Positions 53,672 to 62,355 of a stretch of 64,000 nt of DNA are shown piece by piece. Each line of letters begins with the position of its first letter. Positions within the stretch are counted from its first letter, which is position 1. The position numbers were made by a program, and so were the translations under genes. The notes below the pieces were generated by a model, which saw only the letters and a program-made list of their open reading frames with translations, was not told where the DNA came from and made no database searches. This DNA is from Tabrizicola sp. (GTDB taxonomy: Bacteria > Pseudomonadota > Alphaproteobacteria > Rhodobacterales > Rhodobacteraceae), in the NCBI RefSeq assembly GCF_030373185.1, contig NZ_JAUCZH010000007.1, forward strand, positions 124,001 through 188,000, given 5' to 3'.

Positions 53672-55248
53672 CCACCGTTGGTATCCGTCTTGTCGAAGGC
53701 CTTGCCGCGCGCGGGGTCGATGTGGTTTTCGGCATCCCCGGCGTCCATACGATCGAGCTTTACCGTGGCCTTGCCGCGGCGGAAGGCAAGATCCGCCACG
53801 TCACCCCGCGCCACGAACAGGGCGCAGGCTTCATGGCCGATGGCTATGCCCGCGTATCAGGCAAGCCGGGGGTGGCCTTTGTGATCACCGGCCCGGGGCT
53901 GACAAACACGCTGACCGCAATGGCGCAGGCAAAGGCGGATTCGGTTCCGATGCTGGTGATCTCGGGCCTTGGGCGCAGCGATACACTTGGCAAAGGGCTG
54001 GGCCGGCTGCACGAACTGCCGGATCAGGGTGCCATGGTCAAAACGCTTTGCCATTCCGAAACCGTGACCGACCCCAAGAAGCTGGGCGAGGTGCTGGACC
54101 GCGCCTTTGCCGCGATGACCGGCAGCCGCCCCGGCCCGGCACATATCCAGATTTCGACCAACATGATGGGTCAGCCCTGCCCCGCCCTGCCGCCCCCGGT
54201 TGCGGGCGGGGTCGCGATGCCCCTGCCGCTTGGCCGGATGCGCAGCGTGGCGACCTCGCTGAACAATGCCGAACGGGTGGTGATCCTTGCGGGCGGCGGT
54301 GTGCGGCGGGCCGAAGACGCGCTTTTGAAACTGGCCGAAGCGCTGGATGCCCCGGTGATCCTGACCGCCAATGCGCGCGGCGCGATGCATGGTCACCGGC
54401 TGGTGGTGCCTGCCTCACCCAGCCTCACCTCGGTGCGCAACCTGATCGCGGCGGCGGATCAGGTGCTGGCGATTGGCACGGAACTTGGGCCAACAGACTA
54501 TGACGTCTACGCGCACGGCGGAGTGCCGGACCTGTCAGGCATGATCCGCATAGACATCTGTCCCGAACAACTGGCCCGCCACCCTGCCCGGCTTCCGCTG
54601 CGAGCCGATGCAGGAACGGCGATGACCGCGCTCATGCCGATGGTCATGCGATCCAACCGCGAAGGCGCGCGCCGGGCCGAAGCCACGCGTCAGGCCGCCC
54701 GCGCCGAGCTTGCCAGTCTTTCCGGCCTGCTGCCCGCACAGCTGGAAATGGTCGAGGCGATCCGCACCGCCACCCCCGGCGCGATCATCGTGGGGGACAG
54801 CACCCAGCCGGTCTATGCCGCAAACCTTTACTATGACCATGACCGCCCCGGCGGCTGGTTCAACGCGGCCACCGGATATGGCGCGCTAGGCTTTGCCCCG
54901 GGGGCGGCGGTCGGGGCCTCGATTGCCGCGCCCGGGGTGCCGGTGATCTGCCTGATCGGTGACGGCGGCTTGCAGTTCAGCCCCGGAGAATTGCGCACCG
55001 CGCTGGATGAAAAACTGCCGATCACCTATGTCGTGTGGAACAACGCCGGCTTCCGCGAGATTGCCGATGCCATGCGCGAGGCCAAGGTGCCGGTCCTTGG
55101 CTGCGACCCCTCGCCCTTGGACATGGACGCATTTGCGGCGGCCTCTGGGCTTGATTTTGTCAGCGTGCCGCAAGATCCCGAACTCCTGGCAGACGCGCTC
55201 AGCCATCCGCAGGACGGGCCAAGGCTTCTGGAGGTTCAGGTCCGCTGA
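53668..55248 (+). CDS. aruI: TPP-dependent 2-ketoarginine decarboxylase (AruI type)
   Basis: 526 residues in the acetolactate-synthase-like fold. The catalytic glutamate is in TPRHEQGAGFMADGYARVSG, and the TPP/Mg motif spans IGDGGLQFSPGELRTALDEK to VVWNN. The genomic pairing with the AruH-like gene (ATGA overlap) is the main reason to prefer 5-guanidino-2-oxopentanoate decarboxylase over acetolactate synthase, which would have an ilvN partner. The product would be 4-guanidinobutanal. The last 13 bases overlap the MFS gene on the other strand. Confidence 0.8.
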   Translation: MTTVGIRLVEGLAARGVDVVFGIPGVHTIELYRGLAAAEGKIRHVTPRHEQGAGFMADGYARVSGKPGVAFVITGPGLTNTLTAMAQAKADSVPMLVISGLGRSDTLGKGLGRLHELPDQGAMVKTLCHSETVTDPKKLGEVLDRAFAAMTGSRPGPAHIQISTNMMGQPCPALPPPVAGGVAMPLPLGRMRSVATSLNNAERVVILAGGGVRRAEDALLKLAEALDAPVILTANARGAMHGHRLVVPASPSLTSVRNLIAAADQVLAIGTELGPTDYDVYAHGGVPDLSGMIRIDICPEQLARHPARLPLRADAGTAMTALMPMVMRSNREGARRAEATRQAARAELASLSGLLPAQLEMVEAIRTATPGAIIVGDSTQPVYAANLYYDHDRPGGWFNAATGYGALGFAPGAAVGASIAAPGVPVICLIGDGGLQFSPGELRTALDEKLPITYVVWNNAGFREIADAMREAKVPVLGCDPSPLDMDAFAAASGLDFVSVPQDPELLADALSHPQDGPRLLEVQVR

Positions 55249-56381
55249 CGCGCCATCATGGGGGCCAGAAGGAAGATCACCGCCAGCAGGCAAGCGGCAA
55301 AGACAAAGGCCATGCGCAGACCGAAACTTCCGGCAATCAGGCCCAGCAGCGGCGGGCCGAAGAAATAGCCGAAATAGCCCAGAAGCGTGGCCCGGGCGAC
55401 AGCCCTTGCCCGCGCCTTCGGGTCGCTCAGCTGACCGACCAGTGAAAATGCCGTGGGGGCCAGCACGGACGCGCCGATCCCCATGACGATGAACCCGACA
55501 TAGGCCATCGCCGGCGCTCCGGCCTGACTGGCGATCATCGCTCCAATGGCGGCAATCACCGCGCCGACACGCAATAGCGCGAAGGGATTGACCCGCCCGG
55601 CCAGCCACTGCCCGCCAAGCCGGGCAAAGCCCATCGTCAGGGCCAGCGCCGCGGGGCCAAGGGCGCCTTCTTCGGGGCTGCCGCCAAGCGTCTTTTCGAT
55701 ATGCAGCGCCGACCAGTTTTCGGCCGCATTCTCGGTCATGAAAGCAATCAGGACGATCCCGCCACCGATCACCGGCACCAGACCCAGCGGCAGGGCGGTG
55801 CCGTCCTTGGGCTTGCGCAAGCCGTCGATCCGGCCGTCACGCTCCAGCGTCGCAAGCGCGCACAGAAGGCCCACCCCCGCCATGGTCCCCATCACCATGG
55901 CCGGAGACCACCCAGCACCGCGCATGACCCCGGTCAGGACCGCGCCCCCGGCGTATCCAAAGGAATAGGCCGCGTGGGTCAGGTTCATCAGATGCAGGCC
56001 GCGCGCATTTTCCATCGCCGCGACGCGGGCATTCATCAAGACATCGGTCAGCCCTGTCGCCGCCCCGGCGCAGGCCATCGCCAAGGGAAACAGCCAGATG
56101 ACCGAGGTCTGCCCCGGCAGGGAAAAGCCCAGCGCCATGAGGGCGACGGCCAAGGGCAAGGCCACCCGGCCCACTGCCGCGCCAAAGGCCGGGGCGACCA
56201 GCATTGCGCTGATCGCGGCCAGAGGTGTAAGGAACAAGAGCAGGCCCAACTGGCCTTCATCCACCCCCAGCATGGCCTTTAGGTCTGGCAACACGGCCGC
56301 GAACGTCCCCCACAGCACGCCCATGGCCGCAAAGGCCGCAATCGCGGGCCGGGCATAGGCAAGGGTGGCAACGGCGGTCAT
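55236..56381 (-). CDS. MFS transporter
   Basis: 381 residues with about 12 membrane helices and the MFS pattern (GVLWGTFAAVLPDLKAMLGVDEGQLGLLLF at the start). The start at 56381 has GGAG eight bases upstream. The substrate is unknown. Its 3' end overlaps the aruI 3' end by 13 bases in convergent orientation, which may restrict simultaneous transcription. Confidence 0.88.
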   Translation of the reverse strand: MTAVATLAYARPAIAAFAAMGVLWGTFAAVLPDLKAMLGVDEGQLGLLLFLTPLAAISAMLVAPAFGAAVGRVALPLAVALMALGFSLPGQTSVIWLFPLAMACAGAATGLTDVLMNARVAAMENARGLHLMNLTHAAYSFGYAGGAVLTGVMRGAGWSPAMVMGTMAGVGLLCALATLERDGRIDGLRKPKDGTALPLGLVPVIGGGIVLIAFMTENAAENWSALHIEKTLGGSPEEGALGPAALALTMGFARLGGQWLAGRVNPFALLRVGAVIAAIGAMIASQAGAPAMAYVGFIVMGIGASVLAPTAFSLVGQLSDPKARARAVARATLLGYFGYFFGPPLLGLIAGSFGLRMAFVFAACLLAVIFLLAPMMARQRT

Positions 56382-56670
56382 CTTCTGCTCCGACACGGGA
56401 ACCGCAGACCTAGCCTGACTGAAGCCAAGGGGCCAGCCCAGCCGCGACGCCCTGCACCGGTGAAAGCGACACGGGCCTTGATCCCTGCGCTTGCCCCCTG
56501 CACTTTCGGCGTATCGGACAAGGCGGCAGGCGCACCTGTCGCCGCGTATCCACCGTTGCGGCAAGACGCGGGGGAAGTTTCGCCTTCCCTTCCCACCGAT
56601 TCCCCGCTATAGGCCCCCGGTCGCGCCATGCACCCTTGGAGGATGGCGGATTTATATATGGAGAGAACCT

Positions 56671-57276
56671 ATGGCACGCGAGATCCCGGATCTTCAGGCC
56701 GAGGTACGGACGGGGACAGGCAAGGGGGCCGCTCGTCAAGCTCGTCGTGAGGGCTACGTACCCGGTATCGTTTATGGTGACGGTCAGGAACCGACACCGG
56801 TAAACGTGAAATACAATTACCTGCTGAAGCGCCTGCGGCAAGGCCGCTTCCTTCAGACCCTGTTCAACCTCAAGGTTGAAGGGCAGCCCGATGTCCACGT
56901 GATCTGCCGCGGTGTGCAGCGCGATGTGGTCAAGGACTTGCCGACGCATGTCGACTTCATGCGCGTCCATGACGAAAGCCGGATCGAGCTTTTCGTCCAT
57001 GTGGACTTCATCAACCACGAAGCCAGCCCCGGCCTCAAGCGCGGTGGCACGCTGACCGTGGTGCGTCCGGAAGTCGAGCTGGAAGTGACCGCGGGCGATA
57101 TCCCCGATCACATCACGGTTGACCTGACCGGCAAGGTGATCGGCGACGTGATCCACATCGACGACGTGGTTCTGCCCGCTGGCGTCAAGCCGACGATCAA
57201 CCGCAACTTCGTGATCGCGAACGTGGCCGCTCCGGCTGGCCTTGCCGCGGTCGAGGAAGAAGAAGCCAGCGCCTGA
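56671..57276 (+). CDS. rplY: 50S ribosomal protein L25 (CTC/TL5 form)
   Basis: 201 residues, the long form with an N-terminal L25 domain ([31 protein letters not shown]) and a C-terminal TL5 beta-domain ending in an acidic tail. It binds 5S rRNA. GGAGAG lies five bases before the ATG at 56671; the extension to 56491 is upstream sequence. A terminator at 57301-57320 separates it from pth. Confidence 0.97.
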   Translation: MAREIPDLQAEVRTGTGKGAARQARREGYVPGIVYGDGQEPTPVNVKYNYLLKRLRQGRFLQTLFNLKVEGQPDVHVICRGVQRDVVKDLPTHVDFMRVHDESRIELFVHVDFINHEASPGLKRGGTLTVVRPEVELEVTAGDIPDHITVDLTGKVIGDVIHIDDVVLPAGVKPTINRNFVIANVAAPAGLAAVEEEEASA

Positions 57277-57300
57277 GGCGACTGAGCGGAATGAAAGCGC

Positions 57301-57320
57301 AGGGGGCCTTTTGGCCCCCT
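57301..57320 (+). terminator. Hairpin after rplY
   Basis: AGGGGGCC-TTTT-GGCCCCCT is an 8-bp perfect stem followed by GTTGCATTT. It probably terminates rplY transcription in part, with pth 150 bases further on. Confidence 0.75.
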
Positions 57321-57451
57321 GTTGCATTTCGGGTGCCTGGAGGGCGCAGCTTGGCCATAATCGGCCTTGCCGCCGGTCAGGTTGAGCAATTCCGGCCCAG
57401 CGGCTATATCCTGCTGGTCTGGCCTATCCGGCCCATGATGGGGATGCGCGC

Positions 57452-58132
57452 GTGAAACTGTTCGTTGGCTTGGGCAATCCGGGGCCGAAATATGCGGGCA
57501 ACCGGCACAACATCGGCTTCATGGCCCTTGACCGGATCGCTGCGGACCATGGCTTTTCGCCATGGCGCAAGGCGCATCACGGGTTGGTTGCCGAAGGACG
57601 GCTGGGGGGCGAAAAGGTCGTGCTCCTGAAGCCCGAAACCTTCATGAACCTGTCAGGCCAGTCGGTGCAATCGGCGTTGGCCTTCTGGAAGCTGCCGCTG
57701 GCCGATGTGACCGTCTTTCATGATGAACTTGACCTTGCCCCCGGCAAGCTGCGGTTGAAGCAAGGCGGCGGGCATGCCGGGCATAATGGCCTGCGTTCGA
57801 TCCATGGCCATCTTGGCGAAGGCTACGCCCGGGTGCGGCTGGGGATCGGCCACCCCGGCCACAAGGACGCGGTGGCGCATTACGTTCTGCACGATTTCTC
57901 CAAGGCGGATCAGGACTGGCTGGAAGACCTCTTGCGCGGCATTTCCGAAGGCGCGCCAGCGTTGGCGGACGGTGACGGCCAGAAGTTCATGAACGCGGTC
58001 TCCTTGCGGACCGCACCGCCAAGGTCTTCAACCACAAAGGAAAAGGCCGAGACCCCGGTGCCAGACGCGGTGGCACCTGCCAGGGAAGACACCCGCAGCC
58101 CGATGCAGAAGCTCTTGGACAGGTTCCGCTAA
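57452..58132 (+). CDS. pth: Peptidyl-tRNA hydrolase
   Basis: 226 residues. It starts KLFVGLGNPGPKYAGNRHNIGFM with the catalytic histidine and asparagines, and FHDELDLAPGKLRLKQGGGHAGHNGLRSI follows. The C-terminal about 40 residues, rich in P, T and K, are an extension beyond the usual E. coli length. GTG start. The rplY-pth order is common. Confidence 0.97.
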   Translation: MKLFVGLGNPGPKYAGNRHNIGFMALDRIAADHGFSPWRKAHHGLVAEGRLGGEKVVLLKPETFMNLSGQSVQSALAFWKLPLADVTVFHDELDLAPGKLRLKQGGGHAGHNGLRSIHGHLGEGYARVRLGIGHPGHKDAVAHYVLHDFSKADQDWLEDLLRGISEGAPALADGDGQKFMNAVSLRTAPPRSSTTKEKAETPVPDAVAPAREDTRSPMQKLLDRFR

Positions 58133-58155
58133 GTGATGGCAAGGCCGCCGCCGCC

Positions 58156-59139
58156 CTAACCCCGCGACACCAGCCCGGCCAGCGCCCGCGAGACAAGGCC
58201 CGATACACCGGGTCTGTCCTGCGCGACAAAGGGCAGGGGGCGACACAGCTCGATTGCCGCCACCCCGATCCGCGCGGTCAGCGCACCGTTGACCACCCCC
58301 TCGCCAAAACGGCGTGAGAGTTTTGACAACACTCCCCCACCCGCAACTGACCCGATCAGGTCATCGGTCAGCGCGACGGCCCCGGTGGCGACAAGCGAGG
58401 CGAAAACCCGGCGCAACAGCCGCCAGCTGCCGAAACTGCCGGACCGCCCGCCATAGATCTGGGCGATCTGGCGGATCATCCGCAGGTTGGCAAACAGCGC
58501 CACCGCCACATCGGCCAGCGCCAGCGGCACAAGGGCCGTGACCGTGGCCACCTGCCGGGCCGCCGCTTCGACCACCAGCCGCGCTTCGGCGTCAAGGGTT
58601 CCCAGCAGTTCACGTTCGGCAAGCGACAGAAGGGCGTCGGCGTCCAGCACTTCAGCCTGCCGTTCGGCCAGCCGTGCGCGGCCCCAGGCGGTGTCGGGGC
58701 GGGCGGCGTAAAGCCGGGTCAGGGCAGCGGTCACGCGCCGCGCCTCGGGCAGATTGGCGGTGGCCCGGGCCGACGTGGCCCGATCACGCAGCCCGTCGAT
58801 CTGCGCCAGTCGGGCAAAGGCCGCCCATTCGCGCAAGGCAAGGATCAGCGCCGCCAGCACCGCCACCGCAACCAGGGCGAAGGCCAGCCAGCCAAGGATC
58901 AGGTTTCGCGCCAGTAGGCTGGTCACGAAATCCCATGCCGACACCGACAGGGCAAAGGTGAACAGCGCCCCGAAGGCCCAAAGGGCAAAGCGGGTCAGCG
59001 CCCCGCCCTTGCGCTGCGACAAGGCCGCCACCGCCTGCATTGCCTGCCCGTTTGGCAGGTCATCCGGCACCGGGGGCGCGGATGCCGGGTCGGGTGCGGC
59101 GTCGATCTCTTGCAGGAAGGGTTTCGGCGGGCGGGTCAC
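58156..59139 (-). CDS. TIGR01620/YcjF-family membrane protein
   Basis: 327 residues. Two N-terminal helices (about 50-70 and 82-104) are followed by a DUF697-like region (LVPLALADVAVALFANLRMIRQIAQIYGG). This family travels with YcjX ATPases in alpha- and gammaproteobacteria and is stress-induced in some. The start overlaps the YcjX-like stop by ATGA. Function unknown. Confidence 0.88.
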   Translation of the reverse strand: MTRPPKPFLQEIDAAPDPASAPPVPDDLPNGQAMQAVAALSQRKGGALTRFALWAFGALFTFALSVSAWDFVTSLLARNLILGWLAFALVAVAVLAALILALREWAAFARLAQIDGLRDRATSARATANLPEARRVTAALTRLYAARPDTAWGRARLAERQAEVLDADALLSLAERELLGTLDAEARLVVEAAARQVATVTALVPLALADVAVALFANLRMIRQIAQIYGGRSGSFGSWRLLRRVFASLVATGAVALTDDLIGSVAGGGVLSKLSRRFGEGVVNGALTARIGVAAIELCRPLPFVAQDRPGVSGLVSRALAGLVSRG

Positions 59140-60551
59140 AGCCGGTCTCCGATCAGGAACTCTACCGCGCGGTCAAGGCGGATATGCGGCGGGCCTTCGC
59201 CGGGTTTGAGGTTCAGCCGGGCAGGCGCGAAGGTCATCAGGCTGAAATCGGCATCAAGCCAGCCTTCCGCACCTTCTCGGGCGGGGGACAGAAGGCGCGC
59301 GGGGTCGGCGGGCAAGAGGCCCGGATACATGACGGCAGGCTTGCCGCTGGCAAGAAGCGTGCCGCGCACGGCCGGCAAGTCATCACCACCCCGGGTTACC
59401 GTTTCTTCGACCGTGGCGCGCAGCGAGGCGAGGGACAGCGCCTCGGTCCGCGCGCCGGAAAAATCGGCGCGGGATCTGGCTTCGGCCAGCATCGCTGTGG
59501 TGATGGCAGTCAGGGCGGGGTGCTGTTCGTGGTGCAGATGGTCGGCCTTGGTGGCGGCGAACAGGATCCGTTCCACCCGCCTGCCCCCGAAAAGCGCGGT
59601 CAGCCAGCCGTTCCTGCCGGGGCGGAAGCTGCCCAGAACCTCGGCCATGGTGCGGCGCAAGTCCTCCACCGCGCGGGGGCCTTGATGAATCGCGCCAAGC
59701 ACGTCCATCAGCACGATCTGGCGGTCGATCCGTGCGAAATGGTCGCGGAAGAAGGGCCGGACCACGCTGGTCTTGTAGGCCTCATATCGCCGCTCCATTT
59801 CCCGCCAGAGCGAGGCGCGCGGGGTCAGCGCGGGTTTCGGCAAGGGCGCAAAGGTCAGGACAGGAGAGCCGGCAAGATCACCCGGCAGCAGGAACCGGCC
59901 AGGAGTCACATCGACGCGGCCCAGATCGCGGGCGGCGGCCAGATAGGCGGTGAAACTGTCCGACAGCGCGCGGATCTTGCCCTCATCCAGCCGCAAGGCA
60001 CCGTCTTCGCCGCGGGCATGGGCGACGAAATCGGCCGCCTCGGGGCGTTTGGCAAGCCGGGCAAGCGTGGCCTCGGACCACTGGTCATAGCTTTGATCCA
60101 GCAGGCCAAGGTCCAACAGCCATTCGCCGGGGTAATCGACGATATCAAGGTGCAGAACGCGCGGCGACCGCCAGCCTGCGAAAAGGCCAGAGGGGCGGAT
60201 GCGAAACGACAGCCGCAGTTCCGAGATCGCGCGGGTCGAGGCGGGCCAGTGCGGCGCATCCCCGGTCAGGGCGGCCATGTGACCTTCATAGTCAAAGCGC
60301 GGCAGCGTCATGTCGGGCTGGGGTTGCAGATAGACAGCCTCGATCCGCCCTTCGGCATGGGCCTTCAGTTGCGGCATCCGCCCGCGCTGCAAGAGGTTTG
60401 CGACCAGTGCCGTGATGAAAACGGTCTTGCCCGCGCGCGACAGGCCGGTGACGCCAAGACGAAGCCTGTCTTCGAAGAAGGTTTCCGAGAGCGTGGCCCC
60501 GGCCCCCTCGATCCCGCGGGAAATCCCGTCCGTAAGCCCGAAAAGCGCCAA
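59136..60551 (-). CDS. YcjX-family (DUF463) P-loop protein
   Basis: 471 residues. The P-loop is GLSRAGKTVFITAL at the N-terminus, with a DYPGEWLLDLGLL switch-like segment and ATKADHLH as a G4-like TKAD motif. It is a GTPase-like, dynamin-related stress protein of unknown role, paired with the TIGR01620 protein. Confidence 0.92.
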   Translation of the reverse strand: MALFGLTDGISRGIEGAGATLSETFFEDRLRLGVTGLSRAGKTVFITALVANLLQRGRMPQLKAHAEGRIEAVYLQPQPDMTLPRFDYEGHMAALTGDAPHWPASTRAISELRLSFRIRPSGLFAGWRSPRVLHLDIVDYPGEWLLDLGLLDQSYDQWSEATLARLAKRPEAADFVAHARGEDGALRLDEGKIRALSDSFTAYLAAARDLGRVDVTPGRFLLPGDLAGSPVLTFAPLPKPALTPRASLWREMERRYEAYKTSVVRPFFRDHFARIDRQIVLMDVLGAIHQGPRAVEDLRRTMAEVLGSFRPGRNGWLTALFGGRRVERILFAATKADHLHHEQHPALTAITTAMLAEARSRADFSGARTEALSLASLRATVEETVTRGGDDLPAVRGTLLASGKPAVMYPGLLPADPARLLSPAREGAEGWLDADFSLMTFAPARLNLKPGEGPPHIRLDRAVEFLIGDRL

Positions 60552-60691
60552 ATGCGGAACCCCTTGCTGTCAGGCCCAAGATAGGCAGAGCGCGCGCGGA
60601 TTGGTAGGGGGTGGGCAGCGCGCTGATCCAAACCGCCATCGTCGACCCACATCGCATTCACAAGCCGTGAAATCCGCGCTAGGCAAGGTCC

Positions 60692-61465
60692 ATGCCACGC
60701 TATGCGTTTCAGATCGAATATCACGGCGGCCCCTTCGCGGGCTGGCAACGTCAGGCCGGGGGCCTGGTTTCGGTGCAGGGTGCCATTGAGGCGGCCCTGG
60801 CAAAGCTGGAGCCGGGCGAACACAAGATCGCCGCCGCAGGGCGCACCGATGCCGGGGTGCATGCCACGGCACAGGTCGCGCATGTGGACCTTGTGCGGGA
60901 CTGGGATGCGTTCCGGCTGGCCGCCGCCCTGAACGCGCATCTGCGGCCTGCCCCCGTGGCAATCACCGCCTGCGCGCGGGTTGCGGATGATTTCCACGCG
61001 CGGTTTTCAGCTACCGGGCGGCGCTATACCTTCCGCCTTGTCGTCCGCCGCGCGCCGGTGACACTTGACCGGGGGCTGGTCTGGCAGGTGACGGCGCCGC
61101 TTGACCTTGGCGCAATGCGGGCAGGCGCGGCGCGGTTGGTCGGGCATCATGACTTCACGACCTTCCGTTCCACCTTCTGTCAGGCCAACAGCCCGGTAAA
61201 GACGCTGGACCGGATAGAGATCACGGAACACCCCTATCCCGGCGGCACCGAATACCGCTTTGACCTTGCCGCCCGCAGTTTCCTGCACAATCAGGTGCGG
61301 TCGATCGTCGGGACTCTGGAACGGGTTGGTGCGGGGGCGTGGTCACCGGATGATGTGGGCGCTGCACTGGCAGCGCGCAATCGCGCGGCTTGCGGACCTG
61401 TCGCCCCGCCGCAGGGGCTGTATCTGGTGGGGGTAAGCTATCCCGTGGACCCGTTTGCCAGCTAG
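60692..61465 (+). CDS. truA: tRNA pseudouridine synthase A
   Basis: 257 residues. The catalytic aspartate lies in [21 protein letters not shown], and the family starts [19 protein letters not shown]. It makes pseudouridine at positions 38-40 of tRNA anticodon arms. AAGG precedes the ATG; it diverges from the YcjX-like gene. Confidence 0.97.
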   Translation: MPRYAFQIEYHGGPFAGWQRQAGGLVSVQGAIEAALAKLEPGEHKIAAAGRTDAGVHATAQVAHVDLVRDWDAFRLAAALNAHLRPAPVAITACARVADDFHARFSATGRRYTFRLVVRRAPVTLDRGLVWQVTAPLDLGAMRAGAARLVGHHDFTTFRSTFCQANSPVKTLDRIEITEHPYPGGTEYRFDLAARSFLHNQVRSIVGTLERVGAGAWSPDDVGAALAARNRAACGPVAPPQGLYLVGVSYPVDPFAS

Positions 61466-61475
61466 GCGCGGGCGC

Positions 61476-62276
61476 TTACCCCAGATGCTGCGTGTTCTTC
61501 TCCATCAGGTCGCGCAGTTGCGTCCGGGTCTGGGCCCAATAGTCGGAGGTATGCAGGAACCCGCCCCGCGAATTCAGGAATTCCCATGCCGCCGCCCAGG
61601 CGTCGCGATAATCCTGCGAGGGGTTGGCGCGGACATGCGCCACGATGTGGCGGGCCAGCGCCTTGGGGAAAAGCGCCTGATGCCCGCGCTTGTCGGCGGC
61701 CAGGTGCAGGAATTCCGTCGCCAAGGCTTCGTCGATAGCAATGGGCATCCCGGTCAGTTTGACCACCGCCTTGATCAGCGTTCCCCTGACATTGCCACCC
61801 GCCGCCCGGCCAACGTTCGCCGGATAGGCAAGGTGATCGAACCGCAAGCGGCGGGCTGCGGACGGGAACGGCGGCGGGACATCGGGTTTGGCGAAGTGGT
61901 CAGGATCGTTCTCATTCATGAAGACCAGCGCAAGGTGCGTCTTGATCAGGTCCACGACAAGGGTCATCCGTTGGCTTCGGTCCAGGGCCTCCGCCCACTC
62001 CCAGGCACCTTCCTGGGGTGGGCGTCCGGGTGTGCCCAGCGGGTGGCTGGTCGCGATGTCCGTCAGGAACTTGGCCGCGCTTTCGCTGGCTATCTCTGGC
62101 AGAGCCGTTTCCCAGACGACAAACGCCTTCTGCACGGGCTTTGGACCATAGTCTGGATGCGTGAAGTTGGCGGCGATCTCAAAGGCCTGCCAGATCTCAT
62201 CGGAAAAGCGCGCGCGGAAGGCGTGCCATGTGGGGCGGGGCGGATCAGGCTGACGGCGGGAAAAGGGGAAGTTCAT
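61476..62276 (-). CDS. Hypothetical protein, unknown family
   Basis: 266 residues, no recognised domain, no signal peptide and no obvious membrane segments. A region of about residues 25-120 is helix-rich (FRARFSDEIWQAFEIAANF...), and the C-terminal half has regularly spaced H and W residues. The start at 62276 is chosen as the first ATG with family-like composition. It converges on truA and lies 79 bases downstream of the exonuclease gene. Confidence 0.7.
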   Translation of the reverse strand: MNFPFSRRQPDPPRPTWHAFRARFSDEIWQAFEIAANFTHPDYGPKPVQKAFVVWETALPEIASESAAKFLTDIATSHPLGTPGRPPQEGAWEWAEALDRSQRMTLVVDLIKTHLALVFMNENDPDHFAKPDVPPPFPSAARRLRFDHLAYPANVGRAAGGNVRGTLIKAVVKLTGMPIAIDEALATEFLHLAADKRGHQALFPKALARHIVAHVRANPSQDYRDAWAAAWEFLNSRGGFLHTSDYWAQTRTQLRDLMEKNTQHLG

Positions 62277-62355
62277 GTGCGCATTGATCCGGAACCCCCC
62301 CTGCCCGGCAAGTGGTTTAGCAGGGATCCTTCCCAGCAACGTCAGACGGCTGCGG

